A stretch of 64,000 bases of DNA from Bradyrhizobium sp. U87765 SZCCT0048 (GCF_018131225.1 NZ_JAFCMM010000003.1:260001-324000); one strand, 5' to 3'; positions 10,790 to 20,214 are shown, counted from the first letter of the stretch. Translations and numbers: made by a program. The notes: generated by a model from the sequence alone, not told the origin.

Positions 10790-11881
10790 ATGTCCCGCCC
10801 AGTGCCGAAGCCCGGCATTCTCGAAATTGCCCCCTATACGCCCGGCAAGAGCGGGGACGGGCATGCCGGCAGGGTATTCAAGCTCTCGGCCAACGAGACG
10901 CCGTTCGGCCCGTCACCGAAGGCGATCGAGGTCTACCGCGCGGCAGCCGCGAACCTCGAGGACTATCCGGAAGGATCGTCCCAGGTGCTGCGCGAGGCGA
11001 TCGGACGCAAGTTCGGCCTCGATGCCAGCCGCATCATTTGCGGCGCCGGATCCGACGAAATCCTGAACTTTCTCGCCCATGCCTATCTCGGCCCCGGCGA
11101 CGAGGCGATCCATACCACCCACGGCTTCCTGGTCTACCCGATCGCGACGCTGAGCAACGGCGCGACCAATATCATCGTGCCGGAGACCGACTTCACAGCC
11201 AATGTCGACGCCATCCTGCGCGCCGTGACGCCGCGCACCAAGCTGGTGTGGCTCGCCAATCCCAACAACCCGACCGGCACCTATCTGCCGTTCGACGAGG
11301 TCAAGCGGCTGCGCCGCAGCCTGCCCTCGAACGTGCTGCTGGTACTGGACGCCGCTTACTGCGACTATGTTGCGCGCAACGACTACGAGTCCGGCATCGA
11401 GCTCGTCGCCACCACCGACAATACGGTAATGACGCGGACGTTCTCCAAGATCTACGGCCTCGCGGCGCTGCGCATCGGCTGGATGTACGGCCCGGAGCAC
11501 ATCGTCGATGCGGTCAACCGCATCCGCGGGCCGTTCAACGTATCGACCCCCGCGATGCTCGCTGCCGTCGCCGCGCTGGAAGACGCCGGGCATTTCGAGA
11601 AAGCCCGCAGCCATACCGAGCTCTGGCGCGACAAGCTCACCGATGCGATCGGCAAGCTCGGCCTCAAGGTGACACCGAGCGTCGCGAACTTCGTCCTGAT
11701 CCACTTCCCGGTGGACAAGGGCAGGACCGCCGATGAAGCCGATGCGTTCCTGACCCAGCGCGGCCTGATCCTGCGCGCGCTGAAGAACTACAAGCTGCCC
11801 CATGCACTGCGGCTGACCATCGGCACCGAGGAAGCCAACCGCCTGGTGATCGAGGCGCTCACCGATTTCATGGGACGCTGA
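10790..11881 (+). CDS. hisC: Histidinol-phosphate / aromatic aminotransferase
   Basis: 363 aa from the ATG at 10790, nine bases after CGGAG. A fold-type I PLP aminotransferase with PLP-lysine in RTFSKIYGLAALRIGW (Lys220), the NPNNPTGTY motif (about 158-165) and DAAYCDYV. HisC converts imidazole-acetol phosphate to histidinol phosphate, and many family members also aminate prephenate or 4-hydroxyphenylpyruvate. Sitting between chorismate mutase and prephenate dehydrogenase, and 2 bp from tyrC, it most likely serves aromatic as well as histidine synthesis. No other histidine gene is near. Confidence 0.9.
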   Translation: MSRPVPKPGILEIAPYTPGKSGDGHAGRVFKLSANETPFGPSPKAIEVYRAAAANLEDYPEGSSQVLREAIGRKFGLDASRIICGAGSDEILNFLAHAYLGPGDEAIHTTHGFLVYPIATLSNGATNIIVPETDFTANVDAILRAVTPRTKLVWLANPNNPTGTYLPFDEVKRLRRSLPSNVLLVLDAAYCDYVARNDYESGIELVATTDNTVMTRTFSKIYGLAALRIGWMYGPEHIVDAVNRIRGPFNVSTPAMLAAVAALEDAGHFEKARSHTELWRDKLTDAIGKLGLKVTPSVANFVLIHFPVDKGRTADEADAFLTQRGLILRALKNYKLPHALRLTIGTEEANRLVIEALTDFMGR

Positions 11882-11882
11882 G

Positions 11883-12836
11883 ATGACCGTGCCTCCGAAA
11901 TTCCAGCGCATCGCCCTGATCGGCCTCGGCCTGATCGGCTCGTCGATCGCGCGCGCCGTCCGCCAGCTCGGCCTCGCCGGCGAACTGGTGGTGACCGATG
12001 CCTCCGCCGAGGTGAGAGCCCGCGCCGCCGAGATCGGGCTCGGCCACCGGGTGGCGGCCTCGAATGCCGAAGCCGTCACCGGCGCCGATCTCGTCATCGT
12101 CTGCGTGCCGGTTGGCATCTGCGCCGACGTCGCGGCGGATATCGGCGGCCATCTCCAGGCGGGAGCGATCGTCTCCGACGTCGGCTCGGTCAAGGGATCG
12201 GTGCTGCGGGCGATGGCGCCCCACCTGCCGGACACCGTCCACTTCATCCCGGCACATCCGGTCGCCGGCACCGAGAACTCGGGTCCCGATGCCGGCTTCG
12301 CCGAATTGTTCATCAATCGCTGGTGCATCCTGACGCCGCCCGAAGGCGCCGACACCGCCGCGGTCGAACGGCTGGCGGCGTTCTGGCGGGCGCTTGGTGC
12401 CAATGTCGAAGTGATGACCGCTGACCACCACGATCTCGTGCTCGCGGTCACCAGCCACCTGCCACACCTAATCGCCTACACCATCGTCGGCACCGCCGAC
12501 GAACTCGAGGACGTGACGCGCTCGGAGGTGCTGAAGTTCTCTGCCGGCGGCTTCCGCGACTTCACCCGCATCGCTGCTTCCGACCCGACGATGTGGCGCG
12601 ACGTGTTCCTCAGCAACAAGGACGCCGTGCTGGAAATGCTTGGCGCCTTCCAGGAAGACCTGTCGAAGCTGACGCGTGCGATCCGCCGCGGCGATGGCGA
12701 GGTGCTGTTCGACCATTTCACCCGCACCCGTGCGATCCGCCGCGGCATCGTCAATCTCGGCCAGGAGACCGCAAGCCCCGACTTCGGCCGGCCACATCCG
12801 CCGCTGCCCAAGGGCGGCGACGAGGCGGACAAGTAG
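11883..12836 (+). CDS. tyrC: Prephenate / arogenate dehydrogenase
   Basis: 317 aa. The N-terminal Rossmann motif GLGLIGSSIARA (14-25) binds NAD(P), and HPVAGTENSG (about 124-133) is the prephenate dehydrogenase substrate loop. It oxidatively decarboxylates prephenate (or arogenate) toward tyrosine. There is no C-terminal ACT domain, so allosteric tyrosine feedback through ACT is not expected. It follows hisC with one base between stop and start. TyrA versus TyrC substrate preference cannot be settled from sequence; the symbol follows usual alphaproteobacterial naming. Confidence 0.9.
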   Translation: MTVPPKFQRIALIGLGLIGSSIARAVRQLGLAGELVVTDASAEVRARAAEIGLGHRVAASNAEAVTGADLVIVCVPVGICADVAADIGGHLQAGAIVSDVGSVKGSVLRAMAPHLPDTVHFIPAHPVAGTENSGPDAGFAELFINRWCILTPPEGADTAAVERLAAFWRALGANVEVMTADHHDLVLAVTSHLPHLIAYTIVGTADELEDVTRSEVLKFSAGGFRDFTRIAASDPTMWRDVFLSNKDAVLEMLGAFQEDLSKLTRAIRRGDGEVLFDHFTRTRAIRRGIVNLGQETASPDFGRPHPPLPKGGDEADK

Positions 12837-12879
12837 CATCCGCCGCACCCCATTGCCTCGACGATGCTGGAGTGCGTGC

Positions 12880-13572
12880 ATGGCCAAGGCCGAGAACTGC
12901 TTCAATCTGGTTGGTGATGGCGACGACGTCGATGTCATTCGGACGACCGAGAAGGTTTTTGGCATCGGAATCTCCAGTGCCGAGGCTTCCCGCTGCGAGA
13001 CGTTCGGACAATTTTTCGAGGTAGTATCGTCGAAACTGAACACGACAGGCGCGCCGACGCGCGGCTGCCCGACTGCTCTTGCATTCTTTCGCGTCCGCGC
13101 GACGCTGCGGCACCTTGGCCACACGCAACGCCTGACACCGCAGACCGACATGCGTAAGGTCTTCAATGCCTACGGCAGCGAACGCCTCCAGCGGGATCTA
13201 TCGAGAGAGCTGGATCTGAGCCTGCCCGGCCTGGAATTGCGCCCGGCGAGCATGGCCGTCTTGATCATCGTGCTGGCGCCCGGCGCGGCCGCCGCGATCT
13301 GGCTGTGGTCGTGGCAACCACTTCTGCCCGGCCTCGCACTGCCGGCTGCCCTGGCGCTTGTGATGCCACGGCAGCTCCCACACCATTTTGCTACTCTCGG
13401 CAGCTATGCACGCCATTGCAGCATCTGGACTTACGGCAAGCTCGCCCGAGCGTCCGGCCGGGCCCGCCCTCAAGACATCTGGGATACGCTGTTCATCCTG
13501 ATCCGGGATACCGCGCCCAGCGACTTCAAAGGCCCGGTGAAATACGACACGCGCTTCTTCGCGCAACGATGA
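12880..13572 (+). CDS. Hypothetical protein, acyl-carrier-like N-terminus and hydrophobic middle
   Basis: 230 aa from the ATG at 12880, 7 bases after GGAG. Residues about 10-60 (DDVDVIRTTEKVFGIGISSAEAS ... FFEVV) are reminiscent of an acyl-carrier-like helical bundle but lack the DSL serine that takes phosphopantetheine. Two hydrophobic stretches (about 125-165: AVLIIVLAPGAAAAIWLW and LPGLALPAALALVMP) predict a membrane hairpin, followed by a soluble end (RPQDIWDTLFILIRDTA). An in-frame extension upstream into tyrC is only an antiphase reading. Function unknown; it follows the tyr operon by 43 bp and may be cotranscribed. Confidence 0.7.
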   Translation: MAKAENCFNLVGDGDDVDVIRTTEKVFGIGISSAEASRCETFGQFFEVVSSKLNTTGAPTRGCPTALAFFRVRATLRHLGHTQRLTPQTDMRKVFNAYGSERLQRDLSRELDLSLPGLELRPASMAVLIIVLAPGAAAAIWLWSWQPLLPGLALPAALALVMPRQLPHHFATLGSYARHCSIWTYGKLARASGRARPQDIWDTLFILIRDTAPSDFKGPVKYDTRFFAQR

Positions 13573-13642
13573 TGCAAGCCGCCGCGGATGCCCGTGTTTA
13601 TCGATCCTCATTGCACCTTCGCGCCGGGCCACGGGCACGGCC

Positions 13643-14839
13643 TCAGAACAGCGGCGGCGTCTGGGCGACCTGAAGCGGACCGAGAAAGATCGCGCCATCG
13701 ACGAACTTGAGCGGCAGCGCGATCGCCTTGCGCCCCTCGAGAGTCGTCGGCTGTCCCAGCATGTTGATGCCGGCAGCAAGTCCCGCGTTGGCGTTCTTGC
13801 GCGCGAGATTGCCGAGGCCCGGAATCATCCTGTCGAGCGCGCCGATCACATTGTTGACGTCGCGCGCACTGACGCCCGGCGCCATCTTGTCGATCGCCGA
13901 TTGCGACACACCCTGGTCGATGAGGCGATCGAGCCCGAGAGCCGGAATGATCTTGTCGAGGCCCGCGATCGTCATCTCGAGCTGGCCGTCGAGCTTGCCG
14001 TTGGCATTGATGCCGAGCGAGCCGGCAGCGAGCGACAGCACCTCGCCCTGCTCGACGCGCGATTGGGTAATGTCGATGCGGCCGCCCGCCGCCTGGATCT
14101 CGCGGAAGCGCACCGGCCATGGCTTCGGGGACAGGTCCTTGAGGCCGCGCAACGTGGCGCGGATATCGGCGTTGAAAGGCACCTGCAGTACAGCGTGAAC
14201 GCCTTGCAGACTTGCGCCCTGTACCTGCAACACCGTCTCGATGACCGGATTGTCGGCCACCGAGCCATCCGCGAGACGCGCATGGAATTCGGCGTGATTG
14301 GCTCGCAGCAGCGGCACCGGGCGGTCGTCGACCATACGATCGAGCGCCGGCGCATCGAACTCGAACGAGGTACGTTGCGGCGAGAACGGCAGCCCGATCA
14401 CGCTCGCCCGCCCCTTGCTCCAGTTGCCGACGAAGGATGGCTGCTGGCCGATATCGGTGAAGCTCACCGGGCCGGTGAATTCGGCAATGATGTGCTGCGG
14501 GTCGTAGACCTGAGCGATCACGAAGATGTCAGCGAGGCGCACCGTCATCGGCGTGCCGCTCGCCGCCTGCTCGGCGGTCTGCGACACCAGCGCCACGCTG
14601 GCGCCGTTGCAATGCAGCTCGAGGCGGAACGGGAAGCCGGCCACCGAGCGATTGGTACAGTCGTAGATCCGCCCGGACTTGGCCTCGCGGGCCCGCCAGC
14701 CGTCGAGTTCGCTCTCGATCCGCGACGACGCGTAGAACCAGAACGCGCTCCACGCCGCTGCCAGGATCAGCACCACGATCGGAACCGCGTAGAGCGTCCA
14801 GCGGGAGCGGCGGCGCGGCGGGTCAATGGTGACTGGCAT
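13643..14839 (-). CDS. DUF2125 domain protein
   Basis: 398 aa from the ATG at 14839, six bases after GAGGA; an adjacent TTG at 14842 is less likely. One N-terminal transmembrane anchor (about 16-37, YAVPIVVLILAAAWSAFWFY) is followed by a large periplasmic beta-rich part. The SSRIESELDGWRAREAKSGRIYDC and VAGFPFRLELHC signatures are typical of DUF2125, a family widespread in alphaproteobacteria with no assigned function. The overall look (repeated beta strands, ends in FLGPLQVAQTPPLF) is that of an envelope protein. It is divergent from the ChaC gene. Confidence 0.85.
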   Translation of the reverse strand: MPVTIDPPRRRSRWTLYAVPIVVLILAAAWSAFWFYASSRIESELDGWRAREAKSGRIYDCTNRSVAGFPFRLELHCNGASVALVSQTAEQAASGTPMTVRLADIFVIAQVYDPQHIIAEFTGPVSFTDIGQQPSFVGNWSKGRASVIGLPFSPQRTSFEFDAPALDRMVDDRPVPLLRANHAEFHARLADGSVADNPVIETVLQVQGASLQGVHAVLQVPFNADIRATLRGLKDLSPKPWPVRFREIQAAGGRIDITQSRVEQGEVLSLAAGSLGINANGKLDGQLEMTIAGLDKIIPALGLDRLIDQGVSQSAIDKMAPGVSARDVNNVIGALDRMIPGLGNLARKNANAGLAAGINMLGQPTTLEGRKAIALPLKFVDGAIFLGPLQVAQTPPLF

Positions 14840-14861
14840 CAAGCATCCTCGATCACGTCAG

Positions 14862-14880
14862 GGGCGCGGCTGCCGCGCCC
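14862..14880. repeat. GC-rich hairpin before the DUF2125 gene
   Basis: An 8-bp perfect inverted repeat GGGCGCGG / CCGCGCCC with a three-base loop, 23 bp upstream of the 14839 start in the divergent promoter region. No T-run follows on either strand. Purpose unknown. Confidence 0.5.
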
Positions 14881-14978
14881 GGGTTTGGCGGATACATATC
14901 CAGAATCTGCGGGCAACTAAAGGCATTGAACTCGTCCGCGCCCCGTGAGACAGACACAGGCGCAATCAAGTGGACGCA

Positions 14979-15557
14979 ATGACGGCAAAAACCCTCTCCC
15001 CGGCCGATTTTCCCGACGGCGACCTGTGGGTGTTCGGCTACGGTTCGCTGATCTGGAATCCAGGCTTTGCTTTCGTCGAGCAGGTGCCGGCGCGGCTGAT
15101 CGGGGAACATCGTGCGCTCTGCATCTACTCCTTCGTGCATCGCGGCACGCCGGAGACCCCCGGGCTCGTGCTCGGCCTCGACCGCGGCGGCGCCTGCCAG
15201 GGGATCGCGTTTCGCGTCGCGCACGAGCAGCGCGATGCGACCATCGCCTACCTGCGCGCGCGCGAACAGGTAACCAGCGTCTACCGTGAGGTCAAACGTT
15301 CGGTCTGGCTGCGCAACCACCCGCAAGAGCGGGTCAGCGCCGTGGTCTACGTGTCCGACCGTGGCCACGACCAGTACGCCGGCCGTCTCAGCCTCGATCA
15401 GCAGTTGCATTTCGTACGCCAGGGCCACGGCCATGCCGGCCCCAACGTCGAGTACGTGCTCGCCACGGTGAAAGCCCTCGAGGCCCGCGGCATTCATGAC
15501 GCGCCCCTGCACCAGCTGGCGGCGCGGCTGCGCGGCGAGGCCGCCCTGCATCGCTGA
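14979..15557 (+). CDS. ChaC-type gamma-glutamylcyclotransferase
   Basis: 192 aa from the ATG at 14979 (a GTG at 14970 is also in frame). The YGSLIWNPGF motif (21-30) forms the glycine-rich pocket of the ChaC family and Glu96 in RAREQV is the expected catalytic base. ChaC enzymes split glutathione to 5-oxoproline and Cys-Gly in the cytosol. The length matches the bacterial family. It stands alone between divergent and convergent neighbours. Confidence 0.9.
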   Translation: MTAKTLSPADFPDGDLWVFGYGSLIWNPGFAFVEQVPARLIGEHRALCIYSFVHRGTPETPGLVLGLDRGGACQGIAFRVAHEQRDATIAYLRAREQVTSVYREVKRSVWLRNHPQERVSAVVYVSDRGHDQYAGRLSLDQQLHFVRQGHGHAGPNVEYVLATVKALEARGIHDAPLHQLAARLRGEAALHR

Positions 15558-15576
15558 CGATGCCGCAAGCGCCAGC

Positions 15577-16362
15577 CTAGACCGACGACGGTTGATCGGC
15601 AGCCGGCAACGGGCGGCCGAACAGGCGCGCCTGCTCCTCTCGCCCGTCCTGCACGATCCGATTGGTCGCAGTCTCGATGGCGCTCGAGACCTGCGCCAGG
15701 AATTCATCGCGTGTCAGTCCCGGCGGCAGCACGTCGAGGAATTCGACGACGATCGTGCCGGGGTAGCGCATGAAGGTCCGGCGCGGCCAGAACAGGCCCG
15801 AGTTGAGCGCGACCGGCAAGCAACTCGCCTCGCAGTCGACATAGATCTGGCCGACGCCGTACTTGTAGCGCGGTTCGGCGCCGACCGGCCGGCGCGTGCC
15901 CTCAGGAAAAATGATGAGCTGGCGCCCGCGCTGCACCTCGTCGTGGGCGGCGCGCGCCATCTCGAGAAGGGTACGGCCGCCGGCGCCGCGATTGACGCCG
16001 ATCATGTCGGCCTTCGCCAGATACCAGCCGAACACCGGGATCCACTTCAGCTCGCGCTTGAGGATGTAGAGCGGCTCCTCGAAGAATTGCAGCAGCGCGA
16101 AGGTCTCCCAGATCGACTGATGCTTGGCGGCGACGATCAGCGGTCCCTTCGGAATCTTGTCGATGCCGCGATATTCCACCTTGGTATTGCAGATCACCCG
16201 CATCAGCCAGATGCTGCAGCGCGCCCAGGTGCGCGCGATGCCGAGAATGCCCCAGCGCGGCATCACGAAGGTCGGAATGCCCGCAATGATCAGCCCGACC
16301 AGAACGATATAGAACAGGACGTTGAAGATCAGCGAACGCAGAAAAATCGAGACCATGGTCAT
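15577..16362 (-). CDS. 1-acyl-sn-glycerol-3-phosphate acyltransferase (PlsC family)
   Basis: 261 aa from the ATG at 16362, which overlaps the stop of the upstream gene by four bases; the ATG at 16356 is an alternative. It makes phosphatidic acid from lysophosphatidic acid at the inner membrane. An N-terminal membrane anchor (IFLRSLIFNVLFYIVLVGLIIAG) precedes motif I KHQSIWETF and motif III FPEGTRR. Motif I has Glu where the textbook HX4D has Asp; this HQSxWE form is common in one PlsC subgroup. Coupled with the YdcF-like gene. Confidence 0.9.
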   Translation of the reverse strand: MTMVSIFLRSLIFNVLFYIVLVGLIIAGIPTFVMPRWGILGIARTWARCSIWLMRVICNTKVEYRGIDKIPKGPLIVAAKHQSIWETFALLQFFEEPLYILKRELKWIPVFGWYLAKADMIGVNRGAGGRTLLEMARAAHDEVQRGRQLIIFPEGTRRPVGAEPRYKYGVGQIYVDCEASCLPVALNSGLFWPRRTFMRYPGTIVVEFLDVLPPGLTRDEFLAQVSSAIETATNRIVQDGREEQARLFGRPLPAADQPSSV

Positions 16363-17153
16363 TCCCAGTTGATCGACAGGCTGGACCTGCGGGCGACGAC
16401 GCTCGGCACGCCGGGCTGCCCCGGATCGCTGCGCATCTGATTGCCGGATCCGGTGCCGCCGGATGCGATCATCGTGCTCAGGCCCCAGCGGTCGAGCCGC
16501 ACACGGACTTCGGCGAAGACATATTTGGCATATTCCAGCATCAGCAGCCGCATCGCCGCGCCACTCGTCCACCACGGCTCGTCGTTCCACTTGTCGCCGA
16601 CCACCGGAAACGGAATCAGCGCGACGTCGGGCATCGCGTGCGACAGCTCCACGATGGCACGCGGCATATGGTAGTTCGAGGTCACCACGATCAGCGAGCG
16701 GAAACCGCGCTCGCGCACCCAGCGCCGCGTCTCCACGGCATTGCTGCGGGTATTGACCGCCGAGCGGTCGAGATCGACGCAGCAGGCGAGCAGCGGCTGG
16801 CTGTCGGGCAGCGAGCGCTGGATGTCGGAGACGCCGTTGGTCGGGTGCACGCCCGAGATGAGCAGCCGCTTGCCGTAGCCGACCGCGAGCAGCTCCATGG
16901 CGTCCGAAATGCGCGACGATCCGCCCGTCAGCACCACGATGCCGTCGGCATCGTGCGGTGGTTTGACCTCGTTGACCGGCAGGCGCGCCAGGAAGACCAG
17001 GAAACCGGCGACGCCGACGATGCCGACGCCCGCGGCCGCCAGCAGGACCGCCAGCAACGCGACCAGCAGCGGCCGCCGCCGACGCGGCGCGGCGGCCGGC
17101 AACGATTGTCCGGCAGTCGTCGTCATGACAAGGTCGTTCGGCTCGTGCGCCAT
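16359..17153 (-). CDS. YdcF family (DUF218) membrane protein
   Basis: 264 aa from the ATG at 17153, eight bases after GGAG. One transmembrane segment (about 27-50) precedes the DUF218 domain: DGIVVLTGGSSRISDAMELL, GYGKRLLISGVHP, NTRSNAVETRRWV and VTSNYHMPRA. Related E. coli proteins (YdcF, ElyC/YcbC) are envelope proteins; ElyC affects undecaprenyl-phosphate use. The exact role here is unknown. It is directly coupled to plsC and lies downstream of ftsEX, which suggests an envelope job. Confidence 0.85.
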   Translation of the reverse strand: MAHEPNDLVMTTTAGQSLPAAAPRRRRPLLVALLAVLLAAAGVGIVGVAGFLVFLARLPVNEVKPPHDADGIVVLTGGSSRISDAMELLAVGYGKRLLISGVHPTNGVSDIQRSLPDSQPLLACCVDLDRSAVNTRSNAVETRRWVRERGFRSLIVVTSNYHMPRAIVELSHAMPDVALIPFPVVGDKWNDEPWWTSGAAMRLLMLEYAKYVFAEVRVRLDRWGLSTMIASGGTGSGNQMRSDPGQPGVPSVVARRSSLSINWE

Positions 17154-17334
17154 CGTTCTGCTCCGACGGCGGCCCGCTGCGGCCCGGCGTCGGTCAACTC
17201 CCCTCTTTTCACCCGAAATCGTCCGTCCGGCCCGCGCCGGCCGCGGATCAGGCCGGTCTTGGACCCGGACGCGGATTCTAGCGCAAATTCCGGCTTTGCT
17301 GCGACCCCAAAACGGACCGCCCGACAGGCGGGCG

Positions 17335-18309
17335 TCAATCGATGTCTTCCAGCGTCGCAAACAACGTCCGGCGGGAGGCCCAGCCGGTGATCGCGGCAAT
17401 CAGCGCCGCCTGCGCCAGCAGAATCAGATAGCCGGACGGCCGCAGCGAAAAGGTGCCGAGCAGCGCCGCAAACTGGTCGCCGACCGGCGTGCCGGAAAAC
17501 CAGCGGCCGATCGATTCCGAGAAGCCGAACAGCAGCATCGCCCCGACGACGCCAATGACCCCGCCTTCGCAGCCGAGCAGCAGGAAGTGGCGCAGGAAAC
17601 GGTTGGCGATGTAGCGGTCACCGGCGCCGACGAAGTGGAGCACCTCGACGATCGGACGGTTGGCGGCCATGGCGCCACGGGTAGCGAACGACACCGAGAT
17701 GATGGTGGCGGCGATGACCAGAGCCAGGATGCCGATGCCAGCGAACACCGTCGCCCCGGTGGTCGAGCGCATCCGCTCGATCCAGGCGCGATGATCGTCG
17801 ACGCTGGCCGACGGCGCGACCTGCGCGACGCGGCCCCGCAAGCGGGCGAGATCGAGCGAGCCATCGGAGGCGACGCGCGCAACGATCACCCGGGGGACCG
17901 GCAGATCGTCGAGCGACAGGCCGGTGCCCAGCCACGGCTCCAGCAGCTTGGCCGATTCCTCGCTGGTGAACGGACGCACGTCGACGACGCCGGGCTGCGC
18001 GCGCACGGCATCGGCGACCGCGCGAACGTCCTTTTCGATATCGCGCCCCGGCGCCGGCCGCACCTGCAAGGTGATCTCGCTGGCGACATCCGACTGCCAC
18101 TCCGCCGCGGACGCCCGCACCAGCAGCACTGCGCCGGTGGTCAGCGATGCCAGAAAGGTCATGATCGCGACCACCGCGACCAGGGCGCTGCCCGAGATCG
18201 ATGCGCGCGGCACGATCGGCGAAGCGTTGCGCGCCTTCGCGGGCAATTGCGGACGTTCGCTTCCGCCAAGATCCATCATGCCGCGACGATGGTCGCCGGT
18301 CCTACTCAT
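17335..18309 (-). CDS. ftsX: Cell division protein FtsX
   Basis: 324 aa. Four transmembrane segments: one near residues 40-65 before the periplasmic loop (EITLQVRPAPGRDIEKDVRAV, with RPFTSEESAKLLEPWLG), and three after it (ILALVIAATIISV, GGVIGVVGAMLLFGF, GYLILLAQAALIAAI). FtsX with FtsE forms an ABC-type complex that relays division signals to wall hydrolases. Its ATG overlaps the end of ftsE by eight bases. No adjacent EnvC-like partner is visible, although an M23 peptidase starts the window 16 kb away. Confidence 0.93.
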   Translation of the reverse strand: MSRTGDHRRGMMDLGGSERPQLPAKARNASPIVPRASISGSALVAVVAIMTFLASLTTGAVLLVRASAAEWQSDVASEITLQVRPAPGRDIEKDVRAVADAVRAQPGVVDVRPFTSEESAKLLEPWLGTGLSLDDLPVPRVIVARVASDGSLDLARLRGRVAQVAPSASVDDHRAWIERMRSTTGATVFAGIGILALVIAATIISVSFATRGAMAANRPIVEVLHFVGAGDRYIANRFLRHFLLLGCEGGVIGVVGAMLLFGFSESIGRWFSGTPVGDQFAALLGTFSLRPSGYLILLAQAALIAAITGWASRRTLFATLEDID

Positions 18310-18961
18310 AGATGTGCAGCCGTCCTTCGTGCAGCACCATGCGCCGCGCGTCGATCTGGTCCATCAGCCCGATGTCGTGGGTCGCGATCACCACTGCGGT
18401 GCCCGAACGGTTCAGCTCGATAAACAGCCGCAGCAGCCGCCGCGCCAGCGTCGGATCGACGTTGCCGGTCGGCTCGTCGGCGAGCAGCAGCAGCGGCCGT
18501 GCGATCACCGCGCGCGCGATCGCGGCGCGCTGCTTCTCACCGCCCGACAGGATCGGCGGCAGCGCATCCATGCGCTCGCCGAGACCGACCCAGCGCAGCA
18601 GGTCGATGACCTCCTTGCGATAGCTCGACTCCGAGCGCCCCATTACACGAAACGGCAGCGCCACATTCTCATAAGTGGTCATGTGATCGAGCAGACGGAA
18701 GTCCTGCAGCACGATGCCGATACGCTTGCGCAGATCGGCGATCGCGTCCTTGCCGAGCAGCGACACATCCTGGCCGAACAGGTTGACCAGACCACGGGTC
18801 GGCCGCAGCGACAGGAACAGCAGGCGCAGCAGCGAGGTCTTGCCCGCACCCGAGGGCCCGGTCAGGAACTGGAACGAGTGGGCAGGAATCTGGAACGAGA
18901 GATCGCGCAGGACCTCGGGGCCGAGCCCGTAGCGCAGACCGACGTTTTCGAACCGGACCAA
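18302..18961 (-). CDS. ftsE: Cell division ATP-binding protein FtsE
   Basis: 219 aa ABC ATPase with Walker A GPSGAGKTS (35-43), Q-loop VLQDFRLL, signature LSGGEKQRAAIARA, Walker B LLLADEPTGNVD and H-loop ATHD. It is the cytosolic engine of the FtsEX division complex. The start MVRFENVGLRYG is normal for the family. It is divergent from the zinc-ribbon gene across 227 bp. Confidence 0.96.
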   Translation of the reverse strand: MVRFENVGLRYGLGPEVLRDLSFQIPAHSFQFLTGPSGAGKTSLLRLLFLSLRPTRGLVNLFGQDVSLLGKDAIADLRKRIGIVLQDFRLLDHMTTYENVALPFRVMGRSESSYRKEVIDLLRWVGLGERMDALPPILSGGEKQRAAIARAVIARPLLLLADEPTGNVDPTLARRLLRLFIELNRSGTAVVIATHDIGLMDQIDARRMVLHEGRLHIYE

Positions 18962-19188
18962 GATCAGCTCCGTTCGCCAACAGCCCGGCGGCGCCGGGCA
19001 TCCTGCCGCACCGTCAAAAGCCCTTGTACTTCAACGAATTACATACAAACCGCACGGCATGCCACAGACCTTCCGGGATCCGCGCCGTGCGGTCCGTTCC
19101 CGAAAGCGGTTGTGCGTCCGTTATGGTTTCCGGTTCGTTAACGGACGGATGCTAACACTTCAACGCTCTCGTTATGGCGACAGGTTCC

Positions 19189-20049
19189 ATGCAGATCGTT
19201 TGCCCCCATTGTGCAACGTCCTATGCGGTCGACCCGACCTCGTTCGGCACCACCGGGCGCACCGTCCGCTGCGCTCGCTGCCGTGAAACCTGGCTCGCCT
19301 ATCCCGAGCAGACGCCCGCCTATTCCTCGATAGTCGACGAAAACGATCCGGGCTGGGGCATCCCGGCCGATGACGACCTCGGCGACGACCCGGCGCATGA
19401 TTCCATTCCGGAAGTCGAAAGTCCGTCGATCACCAGCGACCTGCCCGACGATTTGCCGCACGATGCCGGCCCCGCCGCGCACGACGCCGAGTGGACCGCG
19501 CTGGCGCGTGAGGACGACGAGACGATGGAGGACACCCGCCGCTCGTGGCTCGCCCGCCTGCGCCTCCCGGCGCTGTCGCTGGGACCGCTCGCCCGCCCTG
19601 GAGCGATCCCGTTCGGCCTGCCGATCGCATGCGGCGTGATGGGCATGCTGGTGCTCGGCCTGATCGTGTGGCGAGCCGACGTGGTCAGGGTGATGCCGCA
19701 AACCGCCGCCTTCTTCCGAATGGTCGGGCTGTCGGTCAACCTGCGCGGCCTCGCCTTCGAGGACGTCCGCATTTCCACCGAGCTTGTCGAGAACAAGCCA
19801 GTCCTGATCATCGAGGGCAACATCGTCGATGTTGCAAAGAAGCCGATCGAAATTCCGCGCCTGCGCTTCCTGGTACGCGATGCCAACGGTACGGAAATTT
19901 ATGCGTGGAACGCGGTGCTCGATCAGCCCGCGCTGAAGCCGGGCGAGAAGGCCTGGTTCAAATCGCGCCTCGCCTCGCCGCCGCAGGACGGCCGCGAGAT
20001 CGTGGTGCGTTTCTTCAACCGCCGCGACATCGCTGCCGGCGGCGCCTAG
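19189..20049 (+). CDS. Zinc-ribbon (MJ0042-type) single-pass membrane protein
   Basis: 286 aa from the ATG at 19189 (MQIVCPHCATSY); an ATG five codons earlier is possible. The first 35 residues form a CxxC...CxxC zinc ribbon (CPHC, CARC) of the MJ0042 family. A long acidic Asp/Pro-rich linker follows (about 45-115), then one transmembrane helix (about 143-165) and a C-terminal periplasmic beta domain resembling DUF3426 (ISTELVENKPVLIIEGNIVDV ... KSRLASPP). This architecture is common opposite ftsEX in Rhizobiales. The function is not established. Confidence 0.85.
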   Translation: MQIVCPHCATSYAVDPTSFGTTGRTVRCARCRETWLAYPEQTPAYSSIVDENDPGWGIPADDDLGDDPAHDSIPEVESPSITSDLPDDLPHDAGPAAHDAEWTALAREDDETMEDTRRSWLARLRLPALSLGPLARPGAIPFGLPIACGVMGMLVLGLIVWRADVVRVMPQTAAFFRMVGLSVNLRGLAFEDVRISTELVENKPVLIIEGNIVDVAKKPIEIPRLRFLVRDANGTEIYAWNAVLDQPALKPGEKAWFKSRLASPPQDGREIVVRFFNRRDIAAGGA

Positions 20050-20135
20050 CTCTCCTTCCCCGGCACGCTTCCAGCGATATCTAACGTGACGCCGCGCGCC
20101 CGCGCGATCTTCGCCGCGGCGCCAACCGCATGGGC

Positions 20136-20214
20136 AAATTCATTCGTATACTGCGAATTTGTTCGTCATTCCCATATCGTGGGATTATTTGTCATTTACA
20201 AATTTGTTCGCCAT
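20136..20214 (+). promoter_or_regulatory. AT-rich control region with repeated operator-like elements
   Basis: An AT-rich patch unlike the GC-rich surroundings. Three related elements read CAAATTCATTCGTAT (20136), CGAATTTGTTCGTCAT (20154) and CAAATTTGTTCGCCAT (20199); the last two match at 14 of 16 bases. In addition ATTTGT (20187-20192) and ACAAAT (20198-20203) form a 6-bp inverted repeat with a 5-base spacer overlapping a possible -35 (TTGTCA, 20189-20194; -10 around 20212-20219). It sits 150 bp before the AhpD-like gene. The rest of 20050-20363 shows no gene. Confidence 0.6.

Noticed and set aside
15577..16362. HX4E in place of HX4D in PlsC as a lost active site
   Set aside because: KHQSxWE is a known form in one subgroup of PlsC enzymes, so it is not evidence of inactivity.
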